Shown one piece after another: positions 1 to 12,200 of a DNA stretch of 64,000 nucleotides (position 1 is the first letter of the stretch; each line of letters begins with the position of its first letter). Source of the DNA: Utricularia gibba (taxonomy: Eukaryota > Streptophyta > Magnoliopsida > Lamiales > Lentibulariaceae). The stretch is taken from the NCBI GenBank assembly GCA_002189035.1, contig CM007992.1:3162001-3226000 (forward strand), in the 5' to 3' direction. The notes beneath the pieces were generated by a model. It ran no database searches. It had not been told where the DNA came from and saw only the letters and a list, made by a program, of their open reading frames with translations. The position numbers and the translations under genes are program-made.

Positions 1-109
1 ATCAGTGATAGTTCAATATTTCCCTAGATTATGTTAGTTGCTAACCATAGAGTATTCGAACAATAAGTGGCTTGCCAGAAAAACATACTGCAAGATAATA
101 ATGATGAAT

Positions 110-925
110 CTGGTGTTGTGTCCTTGGGATTACATTACAATTAGCATGGATGCCATGAACATGATGAAGCGCCTTGGAAAAGGTTTTCACTCATGTCTTC
201 CTCCCGCAAAGCATTTATCTAAAAAAAAAAAAGACCACCAGCACGTAAGCATCATATTGAAATGACTGGCAACGAGCTGATGGAAAAGGAAACAGTAAAA
301 AAATGAAAATTTGAGCGTCATACGCAGCACCTCATGATTAGAAAGCTGATAGTCCAGGAGAAATCATGAAACTATTCCTTGTCTCTCCGTGGTGGTTTCA
401 AGCCCTTGTTTGAGCCTCTCTGTGGTGCTGCTAATATCACCAGTGGTTGCGTTACATTCACCTAAAACTTTCGCAATCCTGCAATATAAATTTTTGAGGA
501 TGCAGTGTACTAATCATAATTGTAAGTAGTGCAAGCAAAAACAATAAATAGTTGATCCGATGTAATTAGAACGAATCCACTACATAACATTAGGCAAACC
601 AAGGGGAAAAAGATGCAGTTAAACAGAAGAGAACAGGGTGCATACATATCACAGCTTGCTACAAGAGCGTTAACCTCTTCCTCAAGGTTATCCAACGCCA
701 AAAAACCGATAAAAATTCCTAACCGTTACTCCACAACCTAATTTCAATTGCGAACCGCACCAAAATGCTTAGTCAATGCACCTGTAGTGCAGAAGAAGAC
801 GCATCGGGAATACCTCATTTACGGATTGACCACCTTTCTCGACAGGGATCGCAGATTGCGGCGAGCATCAACGTAGTTCTCCGATTAGAACGTCGAGAGC
901 GTACTGAGCGACGCTAGCAGAATTA
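110..925 (-). pseudogene. COG6: COG6-like pseudogene (conserved oligomeric Golgi complex subunit 6)
   Basis: Remnant of the N-terminal third of COG6, a subunit of the COG complex that tethers retrograde vesicles at the Golgi. Seen on the minus strand: a first exon (about 925-814) with LLASLSTLSTF then a TAA stop where Tyr is expected, followed by ARRNLRS and a frameshift; a second (about 709-646) with ALDNLEEEVNALVASCD; a third (about 478-360) with TTGDISSTTERLKQ, then TGA where Cys is expected, then FLLDYQLSN; and a fourth (about 218-110) with INALREED, a further frameshift and IHANCNV. Splice signals between these blocks are still recognisable, so it is a decayed genomic duplicate and not a retrocopy. 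At least two stops and three frameshifts make a functional product very unlikely. It may continue beyond the left edge. Family assignment rests on remembered similarity to plant COG6. Confidence 0.8.
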
Positions 926-1296
926 GTCCACATTATTAAAAAAAAGAAAATAATATAAATATCTACCTTCATTTTTCAAGAGTGTGTGCAGTGTGCTGCA
1001 TTGACTACTCTCACTTTTTGTTAGAGAAATTTAACACAAATCAGAATTTATCATATATTTAATTCATATATATAAATTACTACATACCTTAGGATAAAAT
1101 TATATATCCTCGTATCTATGTCGCCCTTCTTAATTACGACAATCTTCATCATAAACTCAACATCATTTCCCACTCGTTCAAGTGAATCAGAAAGTTGTTT
1201 GGACCAATCACAAACGTCAATATTAAGAGCTTAACTACATACATACCATTCAAATATTTAAATTTCTATTGTTAACTATCAAACGTTATATATAAA

Positions 1297-1347
<51 letters not shown>

Positions 1348-1379
1348 AATTTGGTATATCATATTTAAATATATTAATG
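926..1379. other. AT-rich spacer with (AT)n microsatellite
   Basis: No gene is supported. The stretch is AT-rich and ends in an (AT)n tract at about 1301-1345. The open frame running through the microsatellite is low complexity and is not considered coding. Confidence 0.6.
1301..1345. repeat. (TA)n microsatellite
   Basis: Uninterrupted alternating T and A over about 45 bases, immediately upstream of the transposon-like element at 1390. Confidence 0.9.
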
Positions 1380-1389
1380 ACCTACTATT

Positions 1390-1928
1390 CAAGCTGGGCA
1401 CGGGTCCGACTCGACCCGCCGAGTAAAAAATGAAATGTCTGACTCGGTGGACACGGGTTGACGAGTTGGACAGCTTGACTCGTCCCAGGTCACGAGTTGA
1501 CACTACAATGATATGTTTACGGTGCCTGGAGAATATTGAAATCAGTATCTTCTAGACATTACAATTGCATGTTTGCGATACCTAGAGAATATTGAAGCAA
1601 CTGTCTTCCAAGCGCTACAATTATATGTTTGCGCAGTCTTAAGAACAATGAAGCTAATGTCTTCCAAGCACTATAATTGTATGTTTGCGATGACTGAAGA
1701 ACATTGAAGCCAATGTCTTCCAAATATTGTAATGGTATGTTTGCGATGCCTGAAAATATTGAAACTAGTGTTTTATAGAACTATTTTGGTTGACCCGCCG
1801 GGTCAACTTGTACCCATGCACAATCAACCCGTCCCGTACCCATTTTTGAAAATTACGGGTAACGGGTCGGACCCGTCACGAGTCAACCCACCGGATACAC
1901 GGGTCAACCCATATCTATACCCAGCTCT
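1390..1928. mobile_element. Non-autonomous DNA transposon (hAT/Mutator-like) with 10-bp target duplication
   Basis: The element is bounded by a perfect 10-bp direct repeat, acctactatt, at 1380-1389 and 1929-1938. Its ends are short imperfect inverted repeats: CAAGCTGGGCACGGGT on the left, and AGAGCTGGGTATAG read inward from the right. Subterminal regions are rich in GGGTC/GACCC words, a composition common in short plant DNA transposons. It contains no credible transposase; the open frames across it are short and overlap one another. A 10-bp duplication fits Mutator-like elements better than hAT, which usually makes 8 bp, so the superfamily is uncertain. The centre is occupied by a 56-bp tandem array. 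Confidence 0.7.
1501..1776. repeat. 56-bp tandem repeat array, about 4.9 copies
   Basis: Units begin at 1501, 1557, 1613, 1669 and 1725, each exactly 56 bases apart. Each has the layout (c)actacaatt.tatgtttgcg..., then gaa.attgaa and gtcttccaa. Copies differ by many substitutions but keep length, so the array is old and has not suffered indels. It sits entirely inside the transposon-like element. Confidence 0.85.
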
Positions 1929-1938
1929 ACCTACTATT

Positions 1939-2333
1939 AAACGACTTGTAACCACTAAAGACCATACCTGGTTGTGGCATTTCATTGAACACCTATAAGA
2001 CAATGATGTTAAGATCCGAAGAAAGATCCCAAGATACAAACCTACAAAGATGAGTAAACCCCCACATCTCGCAAGATTGATTGTTCTGCCCAAAAAAAGT
2101 GTGAGTATGATGGGGTCTTATATTTATATTTAATAAATAATGCGTATTTTATTTAAATATATTATTCATTAAAGTATTGTACCCAAAAAATCCCAAATTA
2201 AATAAAATTAAATTATTTTTTATATTTATTGAAATTCTATTTTTTTGTATATATATAACCATAATGCGTACTCATAAGGTATTTTATTGTTGCAGATTAC
2301 AAAACTGGTTCAACAGCCATTGCAGATGTAGGT
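1939..2333. other. Spacer and 3' flank of pectin acetylesterase gene
   Basis: AT-rich sequence between the transposon and the stop codon of the minus-strand esterase gene. It probably includes that gene's 3' UTR. No other gene is seen. Confidence 0.5.
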
Positions 2334-4399
2334 CTAGATGCATGTTTGATCGAGTACGGCAGTGGGCACCGAGGGAGTGCAGTTCCTCGGGGTATTATCC
2401 TCCATGATGATCTGAAGGGGGCTCCGATCGTAGTACCAGTCTCCGATCATCTTCTCGATGGTCTGCGATTCCACAGAAACCCCATATCAGCTCGAGCTTA
2501 AGCTTCAAGATTCAGATTCAGTTTACCATGCTTCCATAGATGAACTTGCATCTCCATCTATCCAGATAGGTGATGTGGCTGTGCATCACGCAGTTGTCGA
2601 TGAAGATTCCCCTGGAAGGGTTGGGACTCAGGTTCCGGATGGCGTTTTTGAGTTCCGTCCCGAAAGCTGCAGAACGATTCAGGTGAGTGTAACTGGAGAA
2701 TTTAGGGTTTTCAGAAGAGGAGTTTAGTTTAGAGAGTTGCGGGAGCACCCTTTATGTCATTGATTTGGGAAGGAGTGCAGTGGGTCAGATCGACGGTGGC
2801 GCAGTCGGTCCAGTTCGACGATGGGTCGACGTACGGTCCATACCTGTTTGTAATCTGCAAACAGCAACACCATGAGCAGTAAAAGTTGCAGGCCATTGGA
2901 CTGGGAATGGGAAGGAGAAAGAGAATACCGCGAAGGAATCGAACGCCGATTCCACGATAAATAGCGGGGTTTGAACGTACTCGACCAGGTTTTCCGGGAA
3001 CAGGCACTGGTAGACATTGATTTGGGTGAGTTCGATTTACAATTGTTTTGGTAAGAAAATGCTACAGACCAGGGAGGGATCCATGATGGAGGTGCATGCT
3101 TTTGGTAAGGATTTCATCATTCCCTACGGACACGAAAAGAACTGCTCAGGACAAGAAAACAGTTACAACGTGGAGGTTTAGAGCAAGAAACTTACGTGTG
3201 TATTGATCACTCTTGCGTAGAAATCCTTCCTCTCCTGTGCTCCGGCGAGATTCTTGCTGAGATTACAGAGAGATTGATAAAATTATAATGCGATGTCTGT
3301 AAGTTAAGTAGATGGGCCAGGTTATCTTCACCCGTAGATAAAGAATCCAGCATCGGCGATGCATTTCACTCTATTGGCGTTAGGGAGGCGGCCCCGGAAG
3401 CCGTCGCAGTGCAGGATGGTCGTTAGGGCACCGGCCGATCCACCGGAAAGTATAGCCTGCATAATATTGGCCTCTTCTTAGAGCATGCTGCAAAAAACTA
3501 CCACCTTGTTCAGTATCAACTGACTACCTCTTTGGCGTTGTTCATTCCCTTCTCCATCATCTGATCCACTAGTAAATCGAAGATTCGTAAGCCTCTGTAC
3601 ATCACCTTCTTCACCTGATTTCTGATCAGGTTAGTAACTGAAAAGAGCTCATCTTTCTGCCCGGAAAAAGAATGTGTTCTTACAGGATCGACTTCTTCGA
3701 CATCTCCCAAGAACGAGCCGCCATCGCAGTAATGAAAGACCACTTTGTTCCAACCATAGAAATCTACAACCAGCCGAAGAGTTTTAATTTTTACAATGAA
3801 TCAAACACTAGAATTGGATTCAAAAATCTATGTTACCTGGATTATACAATGGGTTGTGATCCAGAAAATTTGCCATGAAGCTTCTGTTAACAAACCGAGA
3901 GCTCCCCAATCCGTTCGCATACGTTTGTCTGGCAAGACAATCATCTGGGGTGTCGCACCACGCGCCGCCCTAACCAAACCGCATACCCAATAAGACTCCC
4001 GATACATATTCGTCATCTCAGGTTAAAAACACCATAGATGAAGAAGGATGCAGCTTGATATCTGAATCAGAAAAAAAGGGGTGTAGTCCAACCTCGATGT
4101 AGATGATCCATTTGTCGATTCCGGTTCCATTTCCGGGTTGAAAAGCGTAGGCTGGGGGAGAACCATCCAAGCAAACTGTACGATTCGCAAACCAGGTGAA
4201 TACTGGTTGGAGTTCTTAAAACCAAATGCAGGAAACAAACCAGGGGGCTCCCACCTGCTCCTTTCGATTCTGCGACGGCGGAGTCGACGACCGTGAAGTT
4301 AAAAAACCCCTTGGCGTGTGCGCCGGCAGTTAGACACAGGAATGAGCATAGAAGAAGGGTGAAGGAGCCAGGGTTTGCCGTGATCCTGAGAAGCTCCAT
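2334..4399 (-). CDS. Pectin acetylesterase (PAE family)
   Basis: Secreted carbohydrate esterase that removes acetyl groups from cell-wall pectin. About twelve exons on the minus strand can be joined with GT..AG introns. Exon 1 (4399-4255) starts [11 protein letters not shown] and has a hydrophobic signal peptide ending near GAHAKG. It is followed by [15 protein letters not shown] (4175-4093), [15 protein letters not shown] (3969-3837), [18 protein letters not shown], the nucleophile block [67 protein letters not shown] with the expected late histidine, and a last exon [17 protein letters not shown] ending LDQTCI before TAG. The serine lies in G-G-S-A-G, where most plant members have G-C-S-A-G. 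No frameshift was found, so the gene looks intact. The family is certain; the substrate is inferred from the family. Confidence 0.9.
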
Positions 4400-6434
4400 A
4401 TCCTCTTCTGTAAAAACACAGACAAAGGATCATCAATTCCAGCAGCCTGTCGCATTACTGTACAAAAAGGAGATGATACCTCAAAACCAGGCGTGTACAA
4501 GTGAACGAGATTCTCTATGGAAGATGGTGGATGGATGTGGTGTCTTGACGTCGGTATTTATGGGCGTGCCTGGCCGACGACAACCAACCGTTTCAAGAAG
4601 GGTTGATTCTACACCATGTCTTTTGTATCTATTTTTGGAGGTTTTCTCCCAAGAAAAGCAACTTATACTTCAAGAAAAAAAATTCAATTTTCAAGAAATA
4701 GAACCTTAATTTTAAAAATGTTGAACCTATGGGTGTATTTCATTATTCGATTTAAATATACTGGAAAATGCTTTAATAAGAATATTAGATGGGATGTTGA
4801 TATGTGAATCTGATAAAATATGTTCGGTTGATTAATGATGGGAAATGTTTTATTTATACGAAAAAATAAATATGTTCATATTATTTTTAAATATAAATAA
4901 AAAAAGAAATTAAAGATAAACATGTAAAATAAGAATGTAAAATTTATCCATATTTTGATATATTCATTAATGAAAGGATTTAAGGTGGTAGCTTCCTATC
5001 TTGAAGTCTTAACTTTGAGATTTTGAAACTCGAAATGTTATTCTTCCAACTAGGATTCTGGGAATAGTTGAAGATGATTTTTGTAAAAAAACTGTCATCT
5101 TGATTTGTATGTATATATTCCTATTTACAAAAACTATATAACAGTTATATGTCCCTTGTGTGTCTGAAATTGTGAACTTTGGAATTATCTTGATTGTAGA
5201 CAAGAATTCTGTTCTATCTTTTTTTATAGTAATTTTTTTTCAAGTCTAATCCATATTTAAATGATTCATGTTTGATATTTCAAATTGAGTTCCTCTTATT
5301 CATTCCACATTTTTTCTTTAGGTTTTTCCTTCTTCAATTCCCAACAATTAACATTTTCCGTCTAATACTATCTACCAAACACACCCTATATCATATCCAG
5401 TTTCAATACTTTCGTGATGCATTCCAAAGATAAAAGAAAACATCAATGGTATGACATAAACATGAACAAATGTTCCAAAGTCATACTTTGGATCTTGGCT
5501 ACAGCTAAAGTTTTCATGTTGTTGACAGTTGAGAATTCCGTTGGTGGACAGTTACGAAGAGGGTCAGAATGGAATGCCCCCACATCATTTAGGACTTTAC
5601 GAGTAATTTAGAAGTTTGGCATAGCAAGGATTTGGAATCAATGATGCTATTTCTATTTTTATACTAAAATTTTAATTATAAATTTGTATAGTACATTTAG
5701 TAAATTTTTTTATGACACCACTCATGTGCATGTGGCTTCGTTTCTTGTTGTGAGACAAAATGGAGAAATTGCACGAATAGTTTCTATTGTTTACCTAAAT
5801 AATATAATTAGTCTTTATAAAGAGTGTTTTTATTCCTACTGTTTGAAAATCATTTATAATTGATCCTTAGCAAAAAACAGTCCCGAGTATTTGTACAAAT
5901 GACACATATAAAATTAGTTATTTCTTATTTTATTTTTGTTTTAATAAATGAGAAAAAAATAGAAATGATCGATGTTATGAATGACTATTTTTTGTACCTT
6001 GATGCTTATTACCAAAATAACCTCAATTATCATTTTGATATGATTATTTTTTAATACAAGGTCCCCTTGGGGGACAACTGTCACCCAACCTCAAAATATA
6101 TGTAAACATTCGTTGACATAAAAATTATTTATTATTTTAATTTAGAAAAGATAATGTAAAAAAAATAATTTTCTACGTGATATGTTATGAATAAAATTAG
6201 ATAAAGTATTGTTGTAAATTTCATTATTTATGTTTTAAATTCATTTAATTTATCAAGGAACGGGGAATAAAATAACATGAATCGTTATTATTGACAATTA
6301 TTTAAATGTTGGGGAAAATAGATAATTCATTAATTTGTGGTATTTCCAAAGAGCCCCCGAAAGTTTTTCTTCTTTGCACACCAAGTCCATGATTAAAGGC
6401 ATCCGCTTCTCTCGCGTTGGAGGATTTTCTGAAG
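4400..6434. other. AT-rich intergenic region between divergent esterase and TrpRS genes
   Basis: About 2 kb of AT-rich DNA holding both promoters. The small open frames at 5009-5203, 5414-5611 and 5860-6054 have skewed composition and no recognisable domain, so none is annotated. No transposon ends were identified. Confidence 0.6.
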
Positions 6435-8611
6435 ATGGAGGAGAAAGAGGAGCAAGTCGTGACGCCGTGGGAAGTGGCGGCTGAAAAAGGGGGTAAGATC
6501 GACTACGACAAGCTCATAGAGAAGTTTGGATGCCAGCGTCTCGATAAGGCGGTAATCGATCGCGTCGCTCATCTCACGGGCCGCCCTCCCCATGTCTTCC
6601 TCCGCCGTGGCGTCTTCTTTGCCCATCGGGATTTTAACGACATTCTTGATGCGTACGAGAGGGGTGAAAGATTTTATCTTTACACCGGCCGTGGTCCTTC
6701 TTCTGAAGCGTTGCACCTGGGTCATCTCGTGCCATTCATGTTTACCAAGTACCTGCTCTTGCAGCAAAACTACTTATGTTCTTTGATATGGTTTTGAGGC
6801 GTCTAGGGTTTTATGTCTTTTGGGAGAGTATGGGCTCTCTTCTTCATAAAAATTAAAGGGTTTTGCTATGGTTTTAGATACCTGCAAGATGCATTCAAGG
6901 TGCCACTGGTGATACAACTTACAGATGATGAAAAATGTATGTGGAAGAATTTGACTGTAGAGGAAAGCCAGAGGCTTGCTCGGGAAAATGCTAAAGATAT
7001 TATCGCCTGTGGGTTCGACATCTCAAGGACATTCATATTCTCTGACTTCGATTACGTGGGAGGGTGTGTGATTTTCCCTTAACCCGTGTCAGTTTTCTGC
7101 CATTAATTTTACTCTACCTCGTCCTTAAAGCTGTGACTTGGTATATTTGTTCTCAGTACCTTGTGCTATTTGTTTATCTCTGTTTCTTATTTGCAGTTCC
7201 TTCTATAAGAACATGGTGAAGATCGCAAAGTGTGTTACATACAACAAGGTGACTGATGATATGAGCTTTTCTATGCTGAATTCTTCATTTTAATATGGTG
7301 GGTTTTCAATTTTAAAATTTGTGTCATTGAGTCACCAGGTGGTGGGAATTTTTGGTTTTACTGGCGAGGATCACATTGGAAAAGTGAGCTTTCCACCTGT
7401 TCAGGTATTGGCCAAGTGTTTCGAAGCTCTGATATCTGCTTTGTGACGAGTTGTCATCCTTCATTGGTTTTCTTTTTTAATAGGACGACTTGTACTTGTA
7501 TAAACTCTTGTTCATGTGAAACTGATTCCTTTCAGGCTGCTCCGTCCTTTCCAAGTTCATTCCCTCACCTCTTCTCCGGCAAAGATAATCCACGTTGCTT
7601 GATTCCTTGTGCAATCGATCAGGTACCTTCTTATCCTGTTGAAAAACATGTTTTTCTTGATTATCTATCAACATGTCATGTACTTTTGCAGGATCCTTAC
7701 TTCCGAATGACGCGTGATGTTGCTCCTCGACTAGGATACCACAAGCCAGCCTTGATTGAGTCATCATTCTTCCCAGCTCTTCAGGTTTCTTGCAGCTAAT
7801 AAAAATCAAACCTTTAAATGAAGAGCTCGTTTATTAGAATATTTGTAATCAGTCTATGTTTTCCAAGTTCAGGGTGAGACAGGAAAAATGTCCGCCAGTG
7901 ACCCAAATTCTGCAATATATGTCACTGACTCTGAAAAGGACATAAAAAACAAGGTTATTTTCCTAATCCATGAGCTTTCTACACTTTCTGAAAACAATGT
8001 ATGATTCCTGCTACCCAATACGATGCAGATAAACCGATATGCATTTTCAGGCGGGCAAGATTCCATAGAGAATCACAGAAAATATGGTGCAAACCTTGAG
8101 GTAATGCATCGAGCTGATATTACAGTCCCTTTCTCTGTCTTCCATGTGATCAAGATGAAGGTGAACTTCTCTTACGTGGATCTCTAATTCCTCTTTGTTC
8201 GTATTGTTCCAAAATATCCAGGTAGACATACCAATCAAATATCTCAGTTTCTTCTTGGAGGATGACGCAGAACTGGAGCATATCAGAACAGTGAGTTCTT
8301 TGTTCAATGTTTTCATTTTCCCCTAAGAGTGAGATTCTGTAAGACCATATTTCACCATCAAACAGGAATATGGTGCGGGCCGAATGCTGACAGGCGAAGT
8401 GAAGAAGCGCCTCATCGAAGTACTATCTGAACTTGTCAAAAGACATCGTACTGCAAGAGCGGCTGTCACTGAAGAGGTAAACACAATCAACCCCTTTGAC
8501 ACTGGAAATGCACATGTTTGAATGATGGATGGGGCTGTTAAAATAGTTTGTGAAATGCAGATGGTTGATGCGTTTATGGCAGTGAGGCCACTTCCCAATA
8601 TGTTCGGTTGA
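6435..8611 (+). CDS. Tryptophan-tRNA ligase, cytoplasmic
   Basis: Class I aminoacyl-tRNA synthetase that charges tRNA-Trp in the cytosol. The start is the ATG at 6435 ([14 protein letters not shown]); there is no upstream targeting peptide, which supports the cytosolic form. Exon 1 contains [14 protein letters not shown] and the HIGH-like signature [14 protein letters not shown] at about residues 85-100. Later exons give [76 protein letters not shown] and the KMSAS loop in [17 protein letters not shown]. The anticodon-binding region has [20 protein letters not shown], and the protein ends [13 protein letters not shown] before TGA at 8609-8611. All introns examined are GT..AG and keep frame. 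Length is about 400 residues, close to the eukaryotic catalytic core plus C-terminal domain. Confidence 0.95.
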
Positions 8612-9237
8612 AGCAGCACCTAATCATCATCAAGATTCACCTGAAACACTTCTTTGATTACCAGAACGCCTTTCCATTGATGATACTAGATTTATGGTTT
8701 CTGCTAGGAGCATACATTTTTGTCATTTGTGAAAACATGGATATTGGAGAAGCCTATTTATGTTTTCTTAGTTGGCCTCTTCTTCCTCATTGCTAGAGTG
8801 GTATTCAACGTCCTCTGTACCGATGAGGTTGGCCCAGATCATGAAGGATAGAATAAGGGGAGGCAAATGGGGTAGCTGTGAAAAAGAAAAAAAATGAAAA
8901 ATGCGGCTATAGAGGAACAGGACTCGAGGAGTATTTCCTTTTCTGGCTCGAATTTTAGAGATGATTAGGCATACCACATTGGGCGATTTGAATGACTCTG
9001 GTCCGCATGTTTTTTCCCCTTAAACGGATGATGATCGTCATTGCGTGAAGAAAGTTAAGTTCAAGTTGGTGTAGAATAGTGACTCATAGCAAATGATCCC
9101 TTCTCCTCCATTTTCTCTCGATTCAACTGCTCTGCAACAAAACCCACTTTTCTTTGGAAGTAATGTTTAGATAGTCTTTTTGCCATTTTTTTTCTCTCTT
9201 GCTTCAAGCTCGTCTTGTGTGCAACTAGCAGCTAATC
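8612..9237. other. Spacer between TrpRS and ABC1K1
   Basis: Contains the 3' UTR of the synthetase and the promoter and 5' UTR of the following kinase gene. A pyrimidine-rich stretch (about 9160-9205) precedes the ATG. No independent gene is seen. Confidence 0.55.
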
Positions 9238-12200
9238 ATGGAGTTGGTTTGTGCTGGTTGTGTGTACATTTCTGCGTCCTCATCGTCGCTCCGGCCGGTG
9301 GAGACTAATCGGAGGTATCCTTTTGGGAATAAAGTCCGATGGCGGCCGTTGAGAACAACACATGCCTTGAAAACCGATTCGTTATTGTCAGTTAGTGCTA
9401 ACACCGCGTTGGAGCAGCTGGAAATTGAACGCGGCGTTTGTGTTCCGTTCAGAAAGTATTCCCCTGAAATGGTATGCTTTTCATTCCAATTTGAGGGAAT
9501 CACTTTCCCTTTCTTAAATTTTGAATCTTTGATGTGGGTATCAGTGATTGGAATATCTGTTCTGATGTCGTTTCCTATCAGTTGAAAAGTGGGGTGTTTC
9601 CATTCTTTTTGGATTGCTGTAAGCATATGTTTTGTGCAGGTGAGAAATAAGGTGCTGGGATCAAGAGATTCAGTATTGTCATTGCTGTATAGGGGAGTGG
9701 AAATTGTTTGGAATTTGGGCTTCTATTGGTGTACACTGACTTATGATTATTTCGTTGGCCGTGACGAAGAAGTTGTTCCTTTTCGAGCTCGCCAACTGCG
9801 AAATCTCTTATGTGATTTGGGCCCTTCTTTCATCAAGGCTGGGCAGGTTTACTCTCTGAATTCTGTGAACAAAGTTCATTTGGATGAGCAATTTCATACC
9901 TTCTTTGAGATATCTTATTGCTGCAGATTGATCTCTCAAACTTTGCAGTTCTTATGCTTGTTTAACCAACCCTTGGTTTAATTTCATTTTTTCTAAAGGT
10001 GCTTGCAAATAGGCCCGATATTATAAGAGAAGATTACATGAATGAACTTTGCATCTTGCAAGATGATGTTCCTCCCTTTCCAAATCAGGTATCAATTTGT
10101 CAAAGATATCATATTCTGTTCATGTGTGAAAATTAATCGAGCATCCTTTCACTGAAGTTGTGTAGGTAGCTTTTAAAATTATAGAAGAAGAATTAGGCCA
10201 ACCTTTAGAGGCTATTTTTAGTAGAATTTCATCAGAGACAATTGCTGCTGCAAGCTTGGGCCAAGTTTATCGGGCTACGCTACTGTCTTCTGGAGAGGAT
10301 GTTGCAATAAAGGTTCCATATATGTGTTTTTTTCCTTCTGGGGCAAAGCAATGTTTTCATATTAAAAGCAATTATTTTGATTACAGTGCCTAGTTTCTTG
10401 ATGATAGGAAAAATCTGTCTGCTATGGATCTCAAGAAAAGTTGCTGTAATTCCCTTGTCCGCTTATTCATGATCACATGCTCATTTCCTTAAAAATCCAT
10501 AACTTGTCATTGAAGTCTTCCCCTTAGTAGTGATGTTTAGACTGCATTTCTTAGCATTTTGAAAATGCTACTTCTGAATTGTGCATGAAGTCAGATCTTA
10601 TTATGATATTGCTTTCTTGCAGGTGCAAAGGCCTGGAATAGAGCCTATTATATATAGAGATCTCTTTCTTTTCCGGACTCTAGCATCATTCTTGAACGGT
10701 ATCAGCCTTCAAAAACTAGGCTGCAATGCAGAGCTTATAGTTGATGAATTTGGTGAAAAGCTTTTGGAGGAGCTGGATTACACCTTGGTATTTGCTCCCA
10801 TCTTTTTCTATTTCAACATCCTTAATATGAAAGTGGAACATCAGCTGTTCAGTTTTTTGTTTCCAGGAAGCCCGCAATATAGAAGATTTCCTTGAGAACT
10901 TCAAGGATGATCCAACAGTGAAAATTCCTCGAGTCTATAAACAGCTATGCGGTCCTCGTGTGTTAGTAATGGAGTGGATTGATGGGATTCGATGCACAGA
11001 TCCTCAGGTACCAGCTCCCATGGTCTCTTAGAAAGTAAGCAGTTAGGACATAGCTGAGAGACATCCTGGTATATTTGCAGGCCATAAGAAATGCAGGAAT
11101 CGACATAGATGGATTCCTGACAGTTGGTGTAAGTGCTGCACTCAGACAACTGCTAGAGTTTGGCTTATTTCATGGTGATCCACATCCTGGGAATATATTT
11201 GCCATGCGAGATGGTCGCATTGCATATGTGGACTTCGGAAACGTTGCGGTCCTTAGTCAGGTTTTCGCAAATCACATGAAGCATCAGCAGCTGATAACTT
11301 GACTGCACTCCCCCTTGGAAACACTTTGTAATTTTCTTGTTTTTGTTATGCAGCTGAACAAACAAATACTCATAGATGCCGTTGTTCATGCTGTGAATGA
11401 AGACTATGCTGAGATGGCCAATGATTTCACTAGACTTGGTTTTCTAACATGTGGTACTGATGTTTCCCCCATCATTCCTGCTCTTGAAGCAATTTGGCAG
11501 AACTCTGTTGGAAAGGGGCTTTCAGACTTCAATTTCAGAAGTGTTACTGGTAAAAAAAGCTAGAACTTCCTTAGTTTTGCATAAAGGTTACAGTGTTTGG
11601 GCTGATGCGCCTCATTCTGGTGCAGGGAAATTCAATCAGCTAGTCTACAACTTCCCCATCCGCATACCAGAGAGATTCTCCCTGGTTATTCGCTCCCTGC
11701 TGACTCAAGAAGGCATCTGCTTCACCTTGAAGCCTGATTTCAAGTTTCTTGAGGTGATCTGCTTGATACCATGCATCATTTCCCTGATTATCCATTTCAC
11801 ATATGTGATCTGGTTTGATCCTCCTTGCCTTCTTCATCACCTGATCAGGTTGCTTACCCCTATGTGGCCAAACGGCTCCTCACAGATCCTAATCCGGCTC
11901 TGCGCGAGCGCCTCATTCAAGTATCTCGCCACCCTTCTTCCCCTGTCTCCATTTCACATACCTCCTGCTCCTTGCTTTAAACTGTGCTGATCTCCAGGTT
12001 CTATTCAAAGATGGAGTTTTCCAGTGGAAGCGCCTCGAAAACTTGATCGTTCTTGCCAAGGAAAATGTAGCAAAAATGAGCAGCAACCCCGCACTGCAAG
12101 GACAGAACACGTCTGCCTCTTGTTTCCTTACAGCAGCACCCCATTCAGAAGCTCACAACTAACCCCAGCCCTTTTTCTGCAATGCCAGGAACGGCTCCAA

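Noticed and set aside
1501-1776. CRISPR-like reading of the regularly spaced repeat
   Set aside because: Units are contiguous 56-bp tandem copies with no unique spacers, and the genome is eukaryotic.
1732-2093. Overlapping plus and minus frames in the GGGTC-rich region
   Set aside because: They cross the transposon terminus and its target duplication, and encode no transposase-like sequence.
5414-6054. Two frames of about 65 residues in AT-rich spacer
   Set aside because: Composition is that of random AT-rich DNA; no homology or promoter context.
7416-7809. 127-residue plus and 110-residue minus frames inside the TrpRS gene
   Set aside because: They read through introns of the synthetase; only the exon parts ([36 protein letters not shown]) are real and belong to that gene.
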